From: Symbiodinium natans
Lineage: Eukaryota > Sar > Dinophyceae > Suessiales > Symbiodiniaceae
Length of the DNA: 64,000 nt
Reading direction: 5' to 3'
Assembly: GCA_905221605.1 (NCBI GenBank)
Contig: CAJNDS010000082.1
Location: 124,001 to 188,000 of the forward strand
Shown here: positions 22,382 through 33,424 of the stretch, in pieces
How positions within the stretch are numbered: the first letter of the stretch is position 1
Layout of the letters: each line of letters starts with the position of its first letter
Notes under the pieces: generated by a model
Databases searched by the model: none
Seen by the model: the letters and a program-made list of their open reading frames with translations, nothing else
What the model was told of the DNA's origin: nothing
Position numbers and translations under genes: made by a program

Positions 22382-22510
22382 AACCCATTTTACAACCAGA
22401 ATCCCCAATTTACAACCAGAACCCCCTTTTTACAACCAGACATGGCGTTCTGAGCATGAGAACGCCCATTTTGCAACTGGACAACATCAGAACCACCATT
22501 TTGCAACCGG
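22382..22510 (+). repeat. MULE left subterminal repeats
   Basis: Four to five copies of CCATTTTACAACCAGAA-like 20-25-mers. The inverted counterpart lies at 26600-26690 (GGTTGTAAAATAGGGGTTCT). Repeated subterminal motifs are typical transposase-binding sites; binding is inferred. Confidence 0.7.
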
Positions 22511-22524
22511 TCTCTGTCTATCTA

Positions 22525-22698
22525 TCTGTCTATATATATGTATATTCACATATATATATATATGTATGTATATATATATATGTATATTCACATATATATA
22601 TATATGTATATGTATATATATATATGTATATATAGGTATATTCACATATATATATATGTATATATATATATGTATATATATATGTATATATATATATG

Positions 22699-22729
<31 letters not shown>

Positions 22730-22830
22730 GTATATATATGTATATATATATATATATATATTCACACATATACAGATTGATATACATGTAGAGAGAGATA
22801 TACCTATATATATATATGTATATTTCTCTC
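22525..22830. repeat. TATATG microsatellite inside the MULE
   Basis: Imperfect (TATATG)n and TATTCACATA repeats between the left end and the transposase start. Open Tyr/Ile frames here are artefacts. Confidence 0.95.
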
Positions 22831-22972
22831 CCTCGGTGCCTATTTAGGCTCCGCGAAAGTTTAATAGTGACCTTGGGGTTAACTTGGTGCTCTGAGCCCT
22901 CAGTACTAAACGCAAGATACGACAACAGCAGAACAAACTTTGCCACTTTCAGACACTAGTAACATAGTTAGC

Positions 22973-25900
22973 ATGAAGCGGCCAGCTGCACATGGAACTC
23001 CTGGAGCAGCGACTTTCGTGGCTTCAGAGTACACTGTGTGGAAACAGACCTATTCCTCGAAGTCTGCCTGTTATGATGATCTTGGTTGCGGAGGCCATGC
23101 TGCCCGTGCGGTCAAGTCATCAGGCAAAGTCACATTTCTCAGGTGCCGATTGCGATCTTCCAAACCACCGTGCCACTGGTCTGCCATGATACGGGTGGCT
23201 TCGGATGACTCAGTCGAGCTCTTGCAACTTGACGACCCGAAGTTTGCTGAGCACAACTCCAAGAGTGTTCTGCAAGGCAAAAGGGGATGGGAGGACTTCC
23301 AGGAGCGCAAAACAGTAAGCAAGCTGCTGACCGACTGTGCCACCAGCAGACCACAAAGAGCCTTGCGATCTGCTCGTTTGCTGGATGTTGGTCCTGTGAA
23401 AAAAGTCCAGCTCAAGCAGGTGCAGAAGCTCAAAGAGAATCTTGTAAAGAAAGTGTATGGGTGCCGCGAACTTGGACAGCTCAGGGAAGCTATCAACAAG
23501 CGCAAAGCTCTGCCAGCAGCCCGCGACCGTGGCTACTTTCGCTACAGCTCTGTCTCCACTGATGGCAAAAAAAACAAAGTAGCCATGGTTGCCACAACAC
23601 GGCCTTTGCAGGAAAGATGGGTCAATCAGCCTTCATGTGTTGCTTCAATGGACGGTGGCTTCAAATTCAACTTGCTGGGCTGGCCACTTCATGTGTTGGG
23701 CCATGTCAATGAGGCAGGTCAATTTGGACTTTGTGCGCTGGGGCTATCGTCAAATCTGGAGCAAAAGACTGTTCAGAGCATGCTTGAGGGATTTCGCGAT
23801 AGCACTGCGCGTGTGACGCGGAGCAACACAAGGAAGAAACTGGCAATGTCTGACGCAGAGGCTGCTTATCGCAAGTCACTACGTGAGGCCTGCTGTCGAA
23901 AGCTCTAACCAATGATGTAAACCTATTGGATTTGGCATGTTTGGGATCTAAACGTTACTAAGTTGACGGTTCTTGGAAAATTAGAGTTAGCTGGGTTAGC
24001 TAAGACCCCACATATGCCTAACCCTAAACCCCAGGCCCACCCAGGACAGCCTCTTGGAGGGTTTTTTTGTCTGGGGCCTGGGTTTAGTGTTAGCTACATA
24101 TGCCCTAAACCCTAACCCTAAACCCCGGGCCCACCCAGGACAGCCGCTTGGAGGGTTTTTTGTCTGGGGCCTGGGGTTTAGGGTTAGCTAAGACCCTACC
24201 TTCGCCCTAAACCCTAACCCTAAACCCCAGGCCCAGGGTTTTTTTGGTCTGGGGCCTGGGGTTTAGTGTTAGCTACATATGCCCTAAACCCTAACCCTAA
24301 ACCCCGGCTCCACCCAGGACAGCCTCTTGGAGGGTTTTTTGTCTGGGGCCTGCGGTTTAGGGTTAGCTAAGACCCTACCTTTGCCCTAGACCCTAACCCT
24401 AAACCCCAGGCCCACCCAGGACAGCCTCTTGGAGGGTTTTTTGTCTGGGGCCTGGGGTTTAGTGTTAGCTTATAGACCGGGGCTTTGTTGTCTGTGGCAG
24501 GGGTTTAGGGTTAGCTGAGACCATGCGTATGAGGGTTTGCGTCATAGGGTCTTATGGTTGTGCTTCTTCAAACAAAACGGTGAAGAGCGGAGGTGTTTGG
24601 CGCCTCCAATCTCATGTGCTACTTCCACGTGAAGCAAGCCTGCAAGGACTATATTGTCAAGCATGGGCATGGTTCGGCCGAACAGAGGAATGAGATTTGG
24701 GACCTGGTCTCTGACGACATCGATGTGTTGCGAGGTGCACAGACTCTCGCGGACTTCCAGTCAAGGACGGGGTAATCCGAGACTAGCTATTAGTACACGT
24801 AGTCGCAGCGAAGGTCCTGCTGTTCTTGCGGTTGTTTCCCTTCCTGCAACCTAGCCTGAAGGTGCGCGGCAATCAAAGCTCAATGGGATGCGGGCATTGT
24901 CTCAGAGCGCACTGCTTGGCTGGACAAAGGCAAAGAGGAACGCAACTTCCCGGAATATTTCGCGCGGCAGTGGGGCACACAGGTGCCAGACTGGTACATA
25001 GGGGCGTCCAATGCAGCCATCGCCCCAAGCACCAACAATGCCGCAGAGGCTTGCATCAAGAACACACGCCTCGACGCTGGCAATGTGGTCGCCGGCATCG
25101 GGGAAATCGTGGCTTTTCTCTTATCTCAAGTCGAAGCTGTTTCACGCAACAACTTCGATGCAGCAGCAGCTCGCGTGACTCCGCGGCCTGTTTGGCGGCG
25201 GGCCGCCGCCTTCAGCACACACATTGGCACCCAACTTGTGCGCAAAGTTGAGCAGGATGGACAGGCTTGGTATGTTTGCAGCCCGCGAGAAGACCCGAGC
25301 GATGAAGACGTCGGTGCCCGCAAAGTCTTGAGCACGGTCTCTGCAACAGCCCTTGTCAAAGCCTTCTGCGCTCAGCGGCAAGGCAAGTGCTGTAAAACCC
25401 TAAACCCTAAACCCCAAACCCCAAACCCTAATCCCTAAACCCTAAACCCTAAAACCCTAAACCCTAAACCCTAAACTCTTTGTAGTTGTGTGCCTCGAGG
25501 CAAAGCCACCACTGCCACGCAGCTTGCAAAGTTCACTGGATCCGACGGTTGTCGGGTGTTTGGTATCCTCAATCAGGTCGCATTTTGCACTTGTCCTGCA
25601 TTCTACCATCCTCGCCGTTGCTTTCACACTTTGGAAGTTTACTTGGGCAAAGTGAAGCTGCCAGAAGAGCTGGACACCACGCCGGTGGGCATGGCAGTGC
25701 GTGGCAACAAGCCCAAGGCTCCGGGCCGCTATGCTGTGCCTCTCCGAAGCGACGCCAAGGATTTACGCATAGCGCACTTGGAGGCTGAAGTACGTAAGCT
25801 TCGCAAGCAAGATGCTAAGCTTCCACCTGCAGCAGACCCAGATGATATCACTGGCGCAAGCTGCTCCAAGCCTGCGCGGCGCATCAGGGGCAAGACTGCC

Positions 25901-26281
25901 GACCAGGCGGTTGCACGGCTTCCAGACACACTCGGAGGTCCTCTGAACCACGTCCCTGCAGATTTGCATGAGACCTGTTGCGCTGCGGCTGACAAGGGTC
26001 AGTTTCCCATCACGTCCCCTGCGCAAAGAGCGCAGTTCATCCAGGGCGAGCCTTGGAAAGTTTGCATTGTCCCCCAATCATTGATGGAGGCTTTGCGATG
26101 GGGATATGTGCACCCAGACGCGGCTGCGCCGGCCGGATTAGTGTGGGAGCAAGCGGCTTCCGGACACCTCGTTTTGTCCGCAAGAGGTGGCCAGGCGGGC
26201 GAGCTTCGCAGTGCCCGCGGGGACACCTGGTCCGGGGCCTATTACTCCCCAACCCTGATCCTAAGCCCTATTACTCCCTAA
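22973..26281 (+). CDS. MULE-family transposase with SWIM zinc finger (4 exons)
   Basis: Exons 22973-23882, 24588-24771, 24862-25386 and 25486-26281 join in frame into 804 residues with GT-AG introns (donors GTGAGG, GTAATC, GTGCTG). The N-terminal part (residues 15-90) has spaced Cys/His reminiscent of FAR1/FLYWCH DNA-binding domains. The catalytic core shows the expected acids: D227 in MDGGFKF, D294 in MSDAEAAYRK and E427 in NNAAEACIKN, with the family's CxxH-like CYFHVK at the exon 1/2 join. A SWIM finger, C574-x-C-x8-C585-x-H587 (CTCPAFYHPRRCFH), follows. Residues 660-804 have no recognised domain, and the last residues run into repeat sequence, so a further splice is possible. The start is the first ATG of the frame. 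No stop or frameshift interrupts it, so the element may be active. Family role: cut-and-paste transposition. Confidence 0.85.
23883..24587 (+). other. Transposase intron 1 made of tandem hairpins
   Basis: From about 23995 to 24480 there are five units of roughly 100-120 bp. Each has a left arm CCCTAACCCTAAACCCCAGG, a core ACCCAGGACAGCCTCTTGG, a T-rich loop, and a right arm GGCCTGGGGTTTAGGGTTAG complementary to the left. Removing the intron restores the reading SLPEVFGASNLMCYFHVK. Confidence 0.75.
25387..25485 (+). other. Transposase intron 3, CCCTAAA-filled
   Basis: 99 bp from GTGCTG to CTTTGTAG, mostly (CCCTAAA)n. It shows telomere-like repeats within an intron whose boundaries are fixed by a conserved frame on both sides. 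Confidence 0.75.
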
Positions 26282-27344
26282 ACCCTAAACCCTAAGGCCC
26301 TAAACCCTACTACTCCCCAAACTTGGTCCAACACTTCATGACTCCCCAACCCTGGTCCATGTTAAGCTAAAGAAGAATAACCGCTTTCTTGGATAGGGTT
26401 GGCTTACAGTAAATTCCAGACAGTTGAAGCATGGTTTAAGGACTTTTTGGGGTTATGGAGACAAGAATGTTCCAACTTTCAGGAGTTTACAGTAAGAACG
26501 CCCAATTTGCAACCAGGCTCACTTTCAAATCTGCATGGTTGCTCTAAGGGATGTTGTTGGAGGATTGAGGTTTTTGCGTTCTAAGTCAATAGGCTTGTCA
26601 AGAGGCTTATGCACCTGGTTGCAATTTGGGCGTTCTCGAAACGCTTGCAGGTTGTAAAATAGGGGTTCTGGTTGTAAAATGGGGGTTCCCCCCCCCCCCC
26701 CCCCCCCCCCCAGTATAATCCCCATTAAGGAGCTGCTAGTATAAGGGGAAACATCTCGAGTTCCTGTCTTCTCTGCAAAAAATGTGTAATGTCTAGGGCT
26801 CACCGTGAGTCGGGGAGTCGTTTGGGCTTAAGGGTTTGGGGTTTAGGCCCTAAACCCTAAACCCTAAACCCTAAACCCTAAACCCTAAACCCTCAACCTA
26901 AACCCTAAACAACCTGGTAGATTTCAGGGTTTAGGGGCTTATGGACCAGAGGTTGCACTGAGAGGCCTTTTCCCATTCAGCCCCCGTCACCCTCGAAACC
27001 CTAAGAGCCCTGATGGCCTATGGTTCAGGGGTTTAGGGGGTTTAGGGGTTTGGGGTTTATGGTTGACCCTGAGACAGCCTAGAAGCACTCAGAGCCTTGA
27101 AAACCCTACCCTCGGGAAAAAAACCCTAAACGCCAGAAAATACCCTAGAACCGTACTTAATCCTTCAACCCTTCAAACCTATAATCCTTTAACCTCGTAA
27201 CCCGAAAAAAACCTCTAAACCCTAAATCCTAAACCCCAAACCCTACACCCAAAACCCAAAAACCAAAACCCTTGCCTATAACTACCCATGAGCCTTCAAG
27301 TTGGCAGGTCAGCGCCTACTGCGACCGAAACCCTAAAACCTAAC

Positions 27345-27424
27345 TCGCGCACTTCCTGGTCCAAGTCACGTAAAGCCCGAAGACCAGGCCGTAGCCCAGC
27401 AAGCGGCGGACGCCTGTCGCCCCG
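27345..27424 (-). CDS. Transmembrane exon of the DUF221-like gene
   Basis: Frame GATGVRRLLGYGLVFGLYVT then WTRKCA, acceptor CGAGCAAG, donor A|GTTAGG. DUF221 proteins have a membrane helix right after the cytosolic W-x-x-L segment found in the next upstream exon. Repeats: TTTGGGG/TTTAGGG to the right, CCCTAAA to the left. Confidence 0.6.
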
Positions 27425-27990
27425 CTTGCTCGGGTTTGGGGTTTGGGGTTTGGGGTTTGGGGTTTAGGGTTTAGGGTTTGGGGTTTGGGGTTTAGGGTTT
27501 CGGGTTTGGGGTTTAGGGTTTGTTCTTATTTTTTAGTGTTTGGGGTTTACGGTTTGGGGTTTAGGGTTTGGGGTTTGGGGTTTAAGGTTTAGGGAACAGG
27601 GTTTAGGGTTAAGGTTTAGGGGTTAGGGCACTAAACGCCAAACTCTAAGCCCCTGTCTGGGGAACTCACATAAGCCATTACGTCCGTTCTTCACGAGGGC
27701 TACATGCTTAGGGTGTAGGGTTCAGTTCTTCAACCCTAAACCCTAAACTCTAAACCCTAAACCCTAAATCCTAAGCCCTAAGTTTAGTAGTAGTTTAGGG
27801 TTTTCCATCAGAGCCCGGGCATATGGCTGTGGCAAGATACCCTTCTTGACATGACCTCCGCTAGAACCTCCGAGTCGGGACTATATTCAGTCGGGACTCG
27901 AAGCAGTACCCACATATTAGCCCTAAACCCTAAACCCTAAACCCTAAACCCTCAACCCTCAACCCTCAACCCTAAACCCTAAATCTAAAC

Positions 27991-28069
27991 CCTGAGGTCT
28001 CGCGATGCTCGGGAGCCTCGCAGCTCCACGTTCACCTTCAAGTCGGACCAAATGATGTCCTTAGCTTCT
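27991..28069 (-). CDS. OSCA/DUF221-like cytosolic exon (DIIW motif)
   Basis: Frame EAKDIIWSDLKVNVELRGSR then ASRDLR, acceptor ACCCTAG, donor GTTTAG. The motif D-[IV]-[IVY]-W-x-x-L-x-x-x-x-x-x-x-x-R is characteristic of the cytosolic loop before the third helix in OSCA/CSC1 proteins. Its entry phase fits the exit of 32631-32691. Confidence 0.6.
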
Positions 28070-28466
28070 CTAGGGTTCTTCAGGGAGGGGGGGGGTTCCA
28101 GGGGGGGGGGGAGGTACCTGGAAACCCCCCATCTTCCACCTCACAGGAGTGGTAGCCTCTTTTGTAGGGTTTAGGGTTTAGGGTTTAGGGTTTAGGGTGT
28201 AGGGTTCAGGCTTAGGGCTTAGGGGGTTCCAGGGGGCTAGGTGCCTAGGGAACCTTCGGGAAGCTTAGGGAGCCTTGGGGAGTAGTGGGGGAGTATGGAA
28301 CCTTGGGTTACATACCCCCCTTAAACCCTAAACCCCAAACCCTAAACCCTAAACCCTGAACCCTAAACCCTACCCTAAACCCTAAACCCTAAACCCTAAA
28401 CTCTGAACCCTGAACCCTAAAACCCTAAACCCTAAACCCTAAACCCTAAACCCTCCCTGGAGAACC

Positions 28467-28500
28467 CTATGAGTAGCTTAATTGGAGAATCCCCAGGCGC
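28467..28500 (-). CDS. Weak exon candidate
   Basis: APGDSPIKLLI after TTCTTCTCCAAG. It lies between two DUF221-like exons and would add residues before DIIW; support is slight. Confidence 0.25.
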
Positions 28501-29158
28501 CTTGGAGAAGAAGACACGGGTTTTTGAGGAATCAGGGGTTTAGGGTGTAGGGTATTGGGTAACCCTAAGCACTAAACCCTTTTTGGGGTTCCTAAGAAAA
28601 CTGGAAGAAAAGTAGGCCTTGGGTTCTTAAGGTAGTTCCGAGTGTTGAGGAGCAGCTAAAAAATATAGAATGGTTGTGAAAACGCCACTTTCTCTGGAAC
28701 CTTGACCCGCACACATACCTAAACACTAAACCCTAAACCCTAAAAGCCCCAAACCCTAAACCCGAACCCAGAAACGGAACTTCCCTAAACCCTAAACCCT
28801 AAACCCTAAACCCTAAGGGCCTGCCTGGAAACCTAACTTCAAGGACGGGTTCAGGTCAGGGGCCTGTATGGGGTGGGACTGTGGTTGTCGTAGTGTTTCG
28901 GACTCTTGAACGCTTTGGAGGTTTAGGGCTTTTTACGGCCTTGGGGGTTGCGAGCTTGTTTTCGAGCATCCTGTACTCGTTGCATAGGGGGTGTTGCTTT
29001 TAGGGTGCACGGTTGTTTAGTACTTTTGGGGTTTACTGGCCTCAACCCCCTCCGCCAAAAAACCCAGAACCCAAACCCCAAAACGCAAACCTTACACACC
29101 AAACCCTAAACCCCAAACCCTAAACCCCCCTCCGCCCCACCCTTCCCTCCCGCGCCAG

Positions 29159-29232
29159 GAGGCCGAGGGAGGTGGCGGCAACGACACCTACGAGGCCCGA
29201 GGCAACCCCCTGGGCCCCTCAATGCCTCTGGG
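29159..29232 (+). CDS. Plus-strand exon with strong polypyrimidine acceptor
   Basis: CCCACCCTTCCCTCCCGCGCCAG is followed by 24 codons reading EAEGGGGNDTYEARGNPLGP then SMPLG, with a GT donor. The minus strand reads poorly. Its host gene is unknown, and it runs against the prevailing strand. Confidence 0.45.
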
Positions 29233-29980
29233 GTCTAGGGACTAGGGTTTGGTTTTGGGGTTTGGGGTTTGGGGTTTGGGGTTTCGGGCTTGGGGCTTGG
29301 GGTTTGGGGTTCAGGGTTCAGGGTTTAGGGTTTAGGGTTTGGGGTTTGGGGTTTGGGGTTTGGGGTTTGGGGTTTGGGGTTTGGTTTAGGGCGCTGTCTC
29401 CGGGCTTTGGGGCTTGGGGTTTCCGGAGCCCCGAGTCCTAAGCATTGAAAGGGCTTCTACGGCGGGTTCGGGTCCCTGAGCCCAATCCCCGGAAGATTGA
29501 CCCCTTCCATCCCCCTCGCCAGAGGGACCGATTGGTAAAACAAGGGGCGTGTAAGATTCACAGCTCTTAACTTAGGGAACTTATTGGTATAGAGATTTTG
29601 ACAACAAGAATATGTTTGAGGCTATGAATCGGAAGGATGAAGCATCATCTTCCACTATCATGATCCACGTCGCTGCCATCAGCAACATTATCGCCGCCAT
29701 CGTCGTCATCATCATCATCATCATCATCATCACCATCATACAAGATGCCGTGAGGCCGACACCATGGACCGTCAAGTTCATGATATGCATCGTGGAAGAA
29801 AATTTCAAGCAGAACGCCCCTTTCCCGGAAACCTCTGGAACCCGAGCCGCCAAGGCCTTTAACCCTTAAGGCTTTCGGGTTTAGGGCGCCCGAAAAACTC
29901 TAACAACCCCTAAAGGGTCTGGATGCCGACCTGGAGCAGTGGCGCTACTCTTTTCGCCCTCGGAATCAATAGCCAGGAAG

Positions 29981-31308
29981 CTAGTCAATCTCGTTTAAGC
30001 ACTTCCTGGGCGGCTCGGTGTGCAAGACTTCCACACTGGCCAGGGGTATTGAAAGTTCCAAGCCCTTGGTGTGGAGAAACCAAACCCCGATCCTGTCTTT
30101 GTCGGGATAAACTTCTACGACCTTCCCTTCCTTGCCCACCAGGTCCTTGCGAGACTTCAAGTGCACCACCTTGACCTTGCGCCCAAGCAGCTCGGGCCCT
30201 GCGATGCTGGGATCAAAGTCGTCGTCCTCCATGTCCTCCTCCTCTTCTCCTTCCTCCATCTCCTAGGTTTGCCCTTAAAACCCTCTGAAAAAATCACTAT
30301 GATCCTCTTAAAACCCATTAAGGGGAAACATATACAATGTCCCCTAAGGGCCTACCGAGTATCGACATCAGACATGGAGTCGTCCTCGCACTCCTCCCGG
30401 ATGTCGTTCAGGAGGCGGCCGCTGCTCAGCAGCGCTTGATGCACCTTGGGACCAAGGGCCGCGTTCAGGCAGGAGAGATTGAACTTCGATTGCTCGGCCT
30501 GCGTGGGGAGGTTCCACTGGGCGTGGCGAGCGTGGCCTTGCTTCAGGAAGTTGAGGACGCGCAGGTCGTAGTTGGCATCCAAGTTCAATGTCCGGACACG
30601 TGGAAGGTAGAGGCTCAGTTTGTCGACGCAGTCCCCACGCCGGAAGGTGAAGTCTGTGCAGTTTGGCAGATACAGGCTGGGAAGGGTCTCCTCTGCCCAA
30701 AGCTTGTGCGCAAAAAATCGGCGAATCTTAGGGCACTGAACCACTGAGGCTGCAAAGTTCTTTGCTGGAGGCACGTGGTTCTCCATGATAAGCACTTCCA
30801 GATTCTCGAGCTCAAGGTTCCACTTCCCATCTTGGCACTGGGGGTCGACCAGCGTCAGCTCTTTGAGCTGCGGCCAGCTTTTGAGCTCAAAGTGTTTGAC
30901 CAACATGTGCTGTAACAAGAGCGCTGTCACCATGGGCATGTACTTGCCAACCAGCTGGGAAAAGCCTGTGAAGTCGAAGACGGGATCCTCCTCATCCCAG
31001 CCAGGAACAGGGTAGAGGTAGATCTTCGTGATGCTCTGTGCATGTTGCAGCTTCTTTAGAACGGAGTTTTCGAAATGTGCCGCACTTCGCCCTGCAGCGC
31101 TCTTGAGCACGAAGAGATTGTCCGCGTCTTCAATGAACTCATGATTCCGCTTCTCGATCTCTGTTTCTACTGGGTTCGGATGCACCATCGTTGCACCGGC
31201 CAACATCCGCGCAAGCTCAGTCGCCAACTTTGCATTCGTGGCCTTGCTCATGCTAACTGTTCGGAACTGCGGCGAGGCGTCCATGGCTTCTGGGCAGGCG
31301 ATGAACAA
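29981..31308 (-). CDS. Leucine-rich-repeat-like protein with acidic linker and KOW-like tail
   Basis: Exon 1 (about 30357-31308) encodes roughly 315 residues. An N-terminal helical part (residues 10-80) is followed by LRR-like strands such as LKELTLVDPQ, LENLEVLIMENH and VRTLNLDANYDLRVLNF, though the repeats are irregular. Exon 2 (29981 to about 30259) adds an acidic stretch (EEGEEEEDMEDDD) and a basic beta-rich tail, GRKVKVVHL to GKEGKVVEVYPDKDR, resembling a KOW/SH3-type fold. The frame is open to a GTTTAG acceptor just upstream of 31308, so the first ATG (MDASPQF, at 31284) may be internal. The gene is compact, lacks telomere repeats and lies within a presumed DUF221 intron on the same strand. 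Function unknown; protein interaction is the usual role of LRRs. Confidence 0.65.
30260..30356 (-). other. Intron made of a dispersed element
   Basis: The intron of the LRR-like gene, about 90-95 bp, starting near GTAGGCCCTTAGGGG (or 10 nt earlier at GTCGAT, which fits the phase better) and ending CAAACCTAG. Sequences beginning TAGGCCCTT with similar interiors recur near 31655-31722 and 37757-37835 outside genes, so this intron looks like a copy of a mobile element. Confidence 0.5.
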
Positions 31309-31654
31309 CTAAACCCAAACCCCAAACCCTAAACCCTAAACCCTAACCCTAAACCCTAAACCCTAAACCCTAAGGTTGAATGCCCTTGTCGGTTGCCGTG
31401 CTCAGCAAAACCTTCCGGTCAGAGATGACGGAAGCGGCCTATTGCTCAAGATGGCCATCCAGGTTGGTCCTTCAATCCTTCTGAAAGCATATTCCTTCAC
31501 AGGACTCTACCTCGAGCCCCGAAGGTGGGGTACCCTTGGGTTTGGGCACCCATTTTTACAGATGGTTAAGGGAATAAAGGGCCATATATAGGAGTATATT
31601 AAGGGAAACCTTTGGGTGCACCACCTTCGGGGTACGAGGCGTAAACCCTTCATT

Positions 31655-31722
31655 CATACATAATATGATCCTCTTAAACCCAAGAAGGGGGAGATATGAA
31701 ATAGCCCAAGGGCCTACCCAGT
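31655..31722. mobile_element. Copy of the intron-like element
   Basis: ATGATCCTCTTAAACCCAAG to AGCCCAAGGGCCTACCCAGT, closely matching the LRR-gene intron (ATGATCCTCTTAAAACCCAT to CTAAGGGCCTACCGAGT). Confidence 0.6.
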
Positions 31723-31776
31723 CGGGGGGCGCGCAAGGCTGCCCTAAACCCCAAGCTTGAAGCCCTCAACGTCCCC

Positions 31777-31911
31777 CTACTTGGAGGTTTATGGGTAGTT
31801 ATAAGCGGGGTTATAAGTATAGGGTAACCGTAGTGCTGATTGTTTATAACCATATGTAGGGTACTTAATACCCCCCACTTAAAAATACCTAAAGATGAAC
31901 CTCCAAGTAAT
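31777..31911. mobile_element. Palindromic MITE, family A
   Basis: CTACTTGGAGGTTTATGGGT to GATGAACCTCCAAGTAA. Next to a candidate plus-strand exon at 31931. Confidence 0.8.
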
Positions 31912-31930
31912 GGTGCCCGGAGCCTGCCAG

Positions 31931-31981
31931 GTCGTGGTGTCTGCGGACATCTTCATCTGGACCGCCACCCTGAAAGAGCTG
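31931..31981 (+). CDS. Candidate plus-strand exon
   Basis: GCCTGCCAG then VVVSADIFIWTATLKEL, followed by GAGGGTTTAGGG. All three minus frames are open too, so the strand is not certain. Confidence 0.35.
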
Positions 31982-32168
31982 AGGGTTTAGGGTTTAGGTT
32001 TTGGGGTTTAGGGTTTGGTGGGGTTAGGATTAAGGACATGTGGTGGTGACGGGCGAAGATAAAAGAAAGAGAAGTACGTAAGTCCGCACCCCCTGAACCC
32101 CAAAGCCCTTCATCTGAACCCCCCACCCCCCCGCAGTTTTCCGAGCGTTTTAGGGTTTTGGGTTTAGG

Positions 32169-32285
32169 GCTACTTGAAGGTTCATGGGTAGGTATCAGTA
32201 GGGCTATAAGGGCCCGATATAGGGTTGTAGTTCGAATTACCTTACTTACAACCTTGCTTATAGCTAACCATGAACCTTCAAGTAC
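32169..32285. mobile_element. Palindromic MITE, family A
   Basis: CTACTTGAAGGTTCATGGGT and ACCATGAACCTTCAAGTAC ends. Confidence 0.8.
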
Positions 32286-32344
32286 ACCCCGAAGCTTGAA
32301 CCCAAAAGCTTGAACCCCAGACCCTAAACCCTAAACCCCATACC

Positions 32345-32375
<31 letters not shown>

Positions 32376-32419
32376 AAAAAAAAAAAAAAAAAACCAAAAA
32401 GCGCCCAAGCATGGAGACT

Positions 32420-32532
32420 AGACCCAGGAGTAGACTAGGAATAAGAAGGCTGCCCTTTTTGGCTTTAAAGGGGGTTCTAAGAGAACCCAAACCACCCGAA
32501 AAAAATGAGAATAAGGGCCTACTCTGAGTCCT
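32420..32532. mobile_element. Family D element (TAGGAATAAG/GGGCCTAC ends)
   Basis: GACTAGGAATAAGAAGG, a pyrimidine/purine mirror (GGGTTCTAAGAGAACCC) and AATAAGGGCCTACTC. Relatives lie near 48936 and 55957. Its GTAGGCCC end is shared with the LRR-gene intron element. Confidence 0.55.
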
Positions 32533-32630
32533 AGGAGATCCTTCACCCCCCAGAAAAAAAGGCCTAAACCCTAAACCCTAAACCCTAAACCCTAAACCCT
32601 AAACCCTTCACCCCGGTTGTGAGGCGGCGC

Positions 32631-32691
32631 CTTGCATCCCGCCGGTCTTTGAACGTCACGAAGCCGGTGTGGCCGTTCACGCCGCCGGCAC
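32631..32691 (-). CDS. OSCA/DUF221-like exon (GFVTF motif)
   Basis: Frame AGGVNGHTGFVTFKDRRDA, acceptor ACCCTTCAG, GC donor (AG|GCGCCG). [AG]-F-V-[TS]-F-x-[SD]-R-x-x-A is the hallmark of the RNP-like cytosolic domain of DUF221 proteins. It precedes the DIIW exon in the expected order. Confidence 0.65.
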
Positions 32692-33148
32692 CTGAAGGGT
32701 TTAGGGTTTAGGGTTTAGGGGCTTAGGGTTTAGGGTTTAGGGTTTAGGGTTTAGGGTTTAGGAGTCATTTTAAACCTATTTCGGTGGAGAAAGCTGGGAT
32801 TTGGATGCGCATTTGCAAAAGAGGCGCGGGCTGAGGACCGTCGGGGCCTTTAGGGCCTGTAGTGCTTAAATGACAAAGATGCAAAGTTTTTTTGGGTGTT
32901 AAGGGTACGTGGGCTTTAGGGGAAACGCGGGGCGGAGGGTAGAACAAGTTTCTCCCTAAACTCCGCTTCAGGGGGAGCAAAGTAAACGGGAATGTGTGCG
33001 TGAGGGGGGGGGGGGTGTTTTCGTTCGGGGGCGAGGGTTTTGGGGTTTGGGATCCCAAACCCTGAGCCCTGAACCCTAAACCCTAAACCCTAAACCCTAC
33101 ACCCTACCCTACCTAGCACTCGCCAGAGGGTTTAGGGTTCAGGGTCAC

Positions 33149-33231
33149 TGCTGGGGAGCCGGGCTCTCGCTCGCATCCTTCGCGTACTTGTCGCGGTTGG
33201 ATAGCACCTCCGCCCTGCGAATCTTGAGGCT
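33149..33231 (-). CDS. Charged exon, DUF221-like gene or gene end
   Basis: SLKIRRAEVLSNRDKYAKDA then SESPAPQ, acceptor ACCTTCAAG. It either ends at a CA|GTGACC donor or reads into TGA at 33146. The position suits the helical part before the GFVTF motif. Confidence 0.5.
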
Positions 33232-33339
33232 CTTGAAGGTTTCGGTGGCCGGGGTTTAGGGTTTAGGGTTTAGGTTAGTTGGGGTTTTGGGGTTTTGGGG
33301 CTGAAAGGGTTCAGGGTTTAGGGTTAGCTAGGGTGGGTT

Positions 33340-33424
33340 GGGATGTTCCCCCTTATTGCTAACAGGCCTTCATAGGGATTTAATAATCCCTATTAGGGAC
33401 TGCTAGTATAAGGGGGAACATCCC
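33340..33424. mobile_element. MITE family B, 85 bp
   Basis: GGGATGTTCCCCCTTATTGC at one end and ATAAGGGGGAACATCCC at the other, nearly a full palindrome. The ends match the termini of the MULE at 22297-26757, suggesting it is a non-autonomous derivative. Confidence 0.75.

Larger units (their letters stand above)
22297..26757 (+). mobile_element. Complete MULE DNA transposon
   Basis: A 4.46-kb element. The outer ends GGGATGTTCACCCCTTTTAC (22297) and its imperfect complement at 26726-26757 match the family B MITEs. A C tract follows on each inner side (complementary in orientation), then subterminal repeats of ATTTTACAACCAGAACCCC at 22382-22510 mirrored at 26600-26690. The only clear gene inside is the transposase. 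It sits in antisense orientation within a presumed intron of the DUF221-like gene. No obvious target-site duplication was seen. Confidence 0.75.

Noticed and set aside
22487-22946. Tyr/Ile-rich frames inside the MULE
   Set aside because: TATATG microsatellite.
29172-29441. 89-codon plus-strand frame through TTTGGGG repeats
   Set aside because: Beyond 29232 it is repeat translation; only the first part was kept as an exon candidate.
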